From: Micromonospora chalcea
GTDB taxonomy: Bacteria; Actinomycetota; Actinomycetes; Mycobacteriales; Micromonosporaceae
Assembly: GCF_002926165.1 (NCBI RefSeq)
Contig: NZ_MAGP01000110.1
Coordinates: 105,602-169,601 of the forward strand
Reading direction: 5' to 3'
DNA: 64,000 bases
Shown here: one piece after another, positions 61,610 to 64,000 of the stretch
Numbering within the stretch: position 1 is the stretch's first letter
How the letters are laid out: every line of letters begins with the position of its first letter
Position numbers and translations under genes: made by a program
The notes under the pieces: generated by a model
What the model was told of the DNA's origin: nothing
Database searches by the model: none
Seen by the model: only the letters and a program-made list of their open reading frames with translations

Positions 61610-62266
61610 ATGACGCAGCGTGGCCGTGCCACCCGGCCGACGGGGCCCGCCGGGCGGCCCCGCCGGTCCGACGGCCCCCGCGGCGCGGAGCGCAGCGGCG
61701 CACCCCGTGGCGATCTGAACGCGCGCCGCAACCGGCTGCGCGAGGTGATCGAACCGGTCGTCGCCGCGGCCGGCTACGACCTGGAGGACCTTTCCGTCTC
61801 CCGCGCCGGGCGGCGGCACGTGGTCCGGGTGATCGTGGACGCCGACGGCGGGATCAACCTGGACGCCGTGGCGGACGTCTCCCGCGCGGTGTCGGCGGCC
61901 CTGGACGCGGCGGAGGAGTCCGGCGGCGACATCGTGGCCGGCGAGTACCAGCTGGAGGTCAGCTCGCCCGGCGTGGACCGCCCGCTCACCCTGCCCCGGC
62001 ACTGGCGGCGCAACGTGGGCCGGTTGGTCAAGGTCACCGTCCGCGGCGACGCCGGGGACCGCCAGCTCACCGGCCGGATCACGGCCGCCGACGACGAGCG
62101 CGTGGAGCTGGAGACCGACGCCGGCCCCGTGGCACACCCGTACGCCGAGCTCGGGCCCGGCCGGGTCCAGGTGGAGTTCAGCCGCCTGGACGACCTGGCC
62201 GACGAGGACCTCGGCGACGACACAGACACCGACGACGACGAAGATCTGGAGGACGAGGAGAGGTGA
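61610..62266 (+). CDS. rimP: ribosome maturation factor RimP
   Basis: RimP assists early 30S assembly. The 218-aa protein contains [60 protein letters not shown] core and [30 protein letters not shown] (shown in pieces; the LEVSSPGxDRPL motif is diagnostic). The N-terminal 35 residues are Arg/Pro-rich and the last 20 are very acidic ([16 protein letters not shown]). Both extensions are usual in actinobacteria. CAGGAGAG lies about 10 bases before ATG 61610. The stop overlaps nusA (GTGA). Confidence 0.94.
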   Translation: MTQRGRATRPTGPAGRPRRSDGPRGAERSGAPRGDLNARRNRLREVIEPVVAAAGYDLEDLSVSRAGRRHVVRVIVDADGGINLDAVADVSRAVSAALDAAEESGGDIVAGEYQLEVSSPGVDRPLTLPRHWRRNVGRLVKVTVRGDAGDRQLTGRITAADDERVELETDAGPVAHPYAELGPGRVQVEFSRLDDLADEDLGDDTDTDDDEDLEDEER

Positions 62267-63306
62267 ACATCGACCTCGCGGCGCTGCGCGCCCTGGAGCG
62301 CGAGCGGGAGATCCCGTTCGACACGATCCTCGCGGCGATCGAGACCGCGCTGCTGACCGCCTACCGGCACACCGACGGCGCCGAGTCGCACGCCCGGGTG
62401 GAGATCGACCGCAAGAGCGGGGCCGCCTCGGTCTTCGCGCAGGAGCTCGACGCCGACGGCACCGTCACCCGGGAGTGGGACGACACTCCGCACGACTTCG
62501 GGCGGATCGCCGCCATGACCGCCAAGCAGGTGATCCTCCAGCGGCTGCGGGAGGCCACCGACGAGGTGCACTTCGGCGAGTACGTGGGCCGCGACGGTGA
62601 CCTGGTCACCGGCGTGGTGCAGGCGCACGAGACGCGCCGGGAGAAGGGCATCGTCAGCGTCGACCTGGGCAAGCTGGAGGGTGTCCTGCCGCAGTCCGAG
62701 CAGGTCCCGGGCGAGCGGTACGAGCACGGCGAGCGGATCCGCTGCGTGGTCGTGCACGTCGCCAAGGGCATGCGCGGGCCGCAGATCACGCTGTCCCGGT
62801 CGCATCCGGCGCTGGTGAAGAAGCTGTTCGCGCTGGAGGTGCCGGAGATCGCCGACGGCACCGTGGAGATCGGCGCGATCGCCCGTGAGGCAGGTCACCG
62901 TACGAAGATCGCGGTCCGCTCGACCGCGTCCGGCGTCAACGCCAAGGGCGCCTGCATCGGCCCGATGGGGCAGCGGGTCCGCGCGGTGATGAGCGAGCTG
63001 CACGGCGAGAAGATCGACATCATCGACTGGTCGGACGACCCCGCGACGTTCGTCGGCAACGCGTTGTCGCCGGCCAAGGCGCTGCGGGTCGAGGTGGTCG
63101 ACCTGGCCTCCCGTACCGCCCGGGTGACGGTCCCGGACTTCCAGCTCTCGCTCGCGATCGGCCGGGAAGGGCAGAACGCCCGCCTGGCGGCCCGCCTGAC
63201 CGGTTGGCGCATCGACATCCGGTCCGACGCGGAGACCGCGGCCCCGCAGAGCCGGGGCGGAGCTGATCACGTCCCGGAGCCGGGCGGCGCGATCTCCGGC
63301 GGCTAG
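62263..63306 (+). CDS. nusA: transcription termination/antitermination factor NusA
   Basis: NusA binds RNA polymerase and nascent RNA to control pausing, termination and rRNA antitermination. The 347-aa protein has the N-terminal RNAP-binding domain, an S1 domain (about 105-175, [29 protein letters not shown]) and two KH domains (about 180-330). The first KH motif region is [28 protein letters not shown] and the second is [24 protein letters not shown]. It lacks the C-terminal acidic repeats of E. coli NusA, normal for actinobacteria. GTG 62263 overlaps the rimP stop. Confidence 0.96.
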   Translation: MNIDLAALRALEREREIPFDTILAAIETALLTAYRHTDGAESHARVEIDRKSGAASVFAQELDADGTVTREWDDTPHDFGRIAAMTAKQVILQRLREATDEVHFGEYVGRDGDLVTGVVQAHETRREKGIVSVDLGKLEGVLPQSEQVPGERYEHGERIRCVVVHVAKGMRGPQITLSRSHPALVKKLFALEVPEIADGTVEIGAIAREAGHRTKIAVRSTASGVNAKGACIGPMGQRVRAVMSELHGEKIDIIDWSDDPATFVGNALSPAKALRVEVVDLASRTARVTVPDFQLSLAIGREGQNARLAARLTGWRIDIRSDAETAAPQSRGGADHVPEPGGAISGG

Positions 63307-63321
63307 GGGTAGACTTACTCA

Positions 63322-63636
63322 GTGGCACGACGCGCGATTCCGGAGCGCACCTGTGTGGGCTGCCGGAAACGGGCGCCGGCCAGCGAGTTGTTGCGGGTTG
63401 TCGCGATCGGTGACGAGGCTGGTCACATCAGTCTCAGGCCCGATCCGGCCCGCAGACTGCCGGGTCGGGGAGCGAACATGCACCCTGATCCGGCCTGCTT
63501 CGCGCAGGCGGTGCGGCGTCGCGCCTTCGGGCGGGCACTGCGCCTCACCGGGGTTCCTGACCACGGTGCGCTTGCGGAGCACGTCGACGCGCAACCCCCG
63601 ACGACCGGTCAAGCCCGACCGGTCGAGGGTCGCTAG
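63322..63636 (+). CDS. YlxR/DUF448 RNA-binding protein
   Basis: A 104-aa basic protein in the nusA-infB interval, the classical ylxR position. ARRAIPERTCVGCRKRAPASELLRVV has the C-V-G-C-R-K signature. RRLPGRGANMHPDPACFAQAVRRRAFGRALR is the second conserved block, with GRGA and a Cys. YlxR binds RNA and in Bacillus influences transcription; its role in ribosome biogenesis is inferred from context. GTG 63322 is 15 bases after the nusA stop. Confidence 0.92.
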   Translation: MARRAIPERTCVGCRKRAPASELLRVVAIGDEAGHISLRPDPARRLPGRGANMHPDPACFAQAVRRRAFGRALRLTGVPDHGALAEHVDAQPPTTGQARPVEGR

Positions 63637-63704
63637 CAAGGTAGGACGACCGACATGAGCACACGATGAAGTCCCTGAAATGACCAGGCTTCAAGTGCAC
63701 GAGT

Positions 63705-63736
63705 GAGGTCGCTGCGGGTGCTGCCCGCACGACCTC
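63705..63736 (+). promoter_or_regulatory. stem-loop directly upstream of infB
   Basis: GAGGTCG (63705-63711) pairs with CGACCTC (63730-63736), and GCGGG (63714-63718) with CCCGC (63724-63728), around a TGCTG loop. It lies four bases before GAGTGAGGAG, the infB ribosome binding region, so it could attenuate or modulate infB expression. The rest of 63637-63751 shows nothing else. Confidence 0.55.
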
Positions 63737-63751
63737 GGAGTGAGGAGTGCA

Positions 63752-64000
63752 GTGGCAGGAAAGGCCCGCGTACACGAGCTTGCCAAGGAGCTCGGGGTCG
63801 AAAGCAAGACCGTTCTCGCCAAGCTCAAGGAAATGGGCGAGTTCGTGAAGTCCGCGTCCAGCACCGTCGAGGCGCCTGTCGCCCGGCGGCTGCGTAGCGC
63901 CTTCGTAGCCGGTTCGTCGGCGCCCGCCGGCCCGCCGGCTGCCGCGCCCAGCGGTCCGGCACCGACCCCGACGCCCACCCCGACCCGGGGGGCACCCGGG
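63752..64000 (+). CDS. infB: translation initiation factor IF-2, N-terminal part
   Basis: Open to the end of the window (83 codons seen). Starts [48 protein letters not shown]: the IF2_N helical domain with the KELGVxSKxVLxKLxExGEFVKS pattern (shown in pieces; residues 7-32 are the core). It is followed by the Pro/Ala/Gly-rich disordered region typical of actinobacterial IF-2. The GTPase domains lie outside the window. GTG 63752 follows TGAGGAG at 63741-63747. IF-2 places initiator tRNA on the 30S subunit. Confidence 0.95.
   Translation, partial: MAGKARVHELAKELGVESKTVLAKLKEMGEFVKSASSTVEAPVARRLRSAFVAGSSAPAGPPAAAPSGPAPTPTPTPTRGAPG

Overview
The window is a stretch of high-GC actinobacterial chromosome with frequent GTG starts and tightly packed, often 4-bp-overlapping genes. 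It most resembles Micromonosporaceae (Micromonospora-like). The evidence is the core gene order, which follows the mycobacterial/actinobacterial order rpsP-KH-rimM-trmD-rplS-lepB-rnhB-DUF2469 ... yraN-comM-dprA-xerC ... rpsB-tsf-pyrH-frr-cdsA-rlmN ... dxr-rip-ispG ... rimP-nusA-ylxR-infB. A further sign is a NamH-type UDP-MurNAc hydroxylase, consistent with N-glycolylated muramic acid. Genus is inferred from gene content only.

Layout. 1-6.4 kb: end of a DUF402-like gene, then the S16/L19 ribosome-maturation operon, two tandem type I signal peptidases, a NUDIX hydrolase, RNase HII and a DUF2469 protein. 6.4-15.6 kb, mostly minus strand: a sulfite-oxidase-like molybdoenzyme with a methyltransferase, an M23 peptidase with no nearby stop, a class V aminotransferase, XerC, DprA, a ComM/YifB ATPase and YraN. 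15.6-29.2 kb is an accessory island: a secreted 1175-aa LamG protein, a 2340-aa RHS/YD-repeat protein with a Hint self-cleaving domain and a swappable C-terminal toxin, its SUKH-like immunity gene, about 1 kb of degenerate DNA, and a displaced second Hint-tail/toxin cassette with its own candidate immunity ORF. Base composition falls in the toxin tips and immunity genes, as expected for horizontally exchanged cassettes.

29.2-38.1 kb returns to core translation, UMP and phospholipid genes (rpsB, tsf, pyrH, frr, cdsA, rlmN), followed by a DivIVA-like protein with a long Gly/Pro/Tyr linker. 38.1-47.2 kb is mixed: a DUF2631 membrane protein, namH, a TMEM175-type channel, a phytoene-desaturase-like flavoprotein, a membrane-anchored L7/L12-like protein, a PhoX-like protein, a BrkB-family membrane protein, a GNAT acetyltransferase and a GAF/SpoIIE phosphatase. 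47.2-50.9 kb is dxr-rip-ispG: two MEP isoprenoid enzymes flanking a site-2 protease. 50.9-60.4 kb is regulator- and transporter-rich: HxlR/methyltransferase, PadR/MFS, a GNAT normally found next to ispG, a TetR-type operator upstream of a YhgE cluster, and a PadR/ABC/FtsX operon. The YhgE and FtsX genes meet tail to tail at an apparent deletion junction that truncates both. 60.4-64 kb holds a ferritin-like pair, then rimP-nusA-ylxR and the start of infB.

Non-coding structure includes strong rho-independent-type hairpins between convergent genes, two dispersed REP-like hairpins of one family, a GGGGCCC-centred direct repeat pair, a 16-bp tandem repeat before rpsB, palindromic PadR operators sharing ATGCAT, and several -10-like hexamers placed 6-7 nt before start codons, as in leaderless transcripts.
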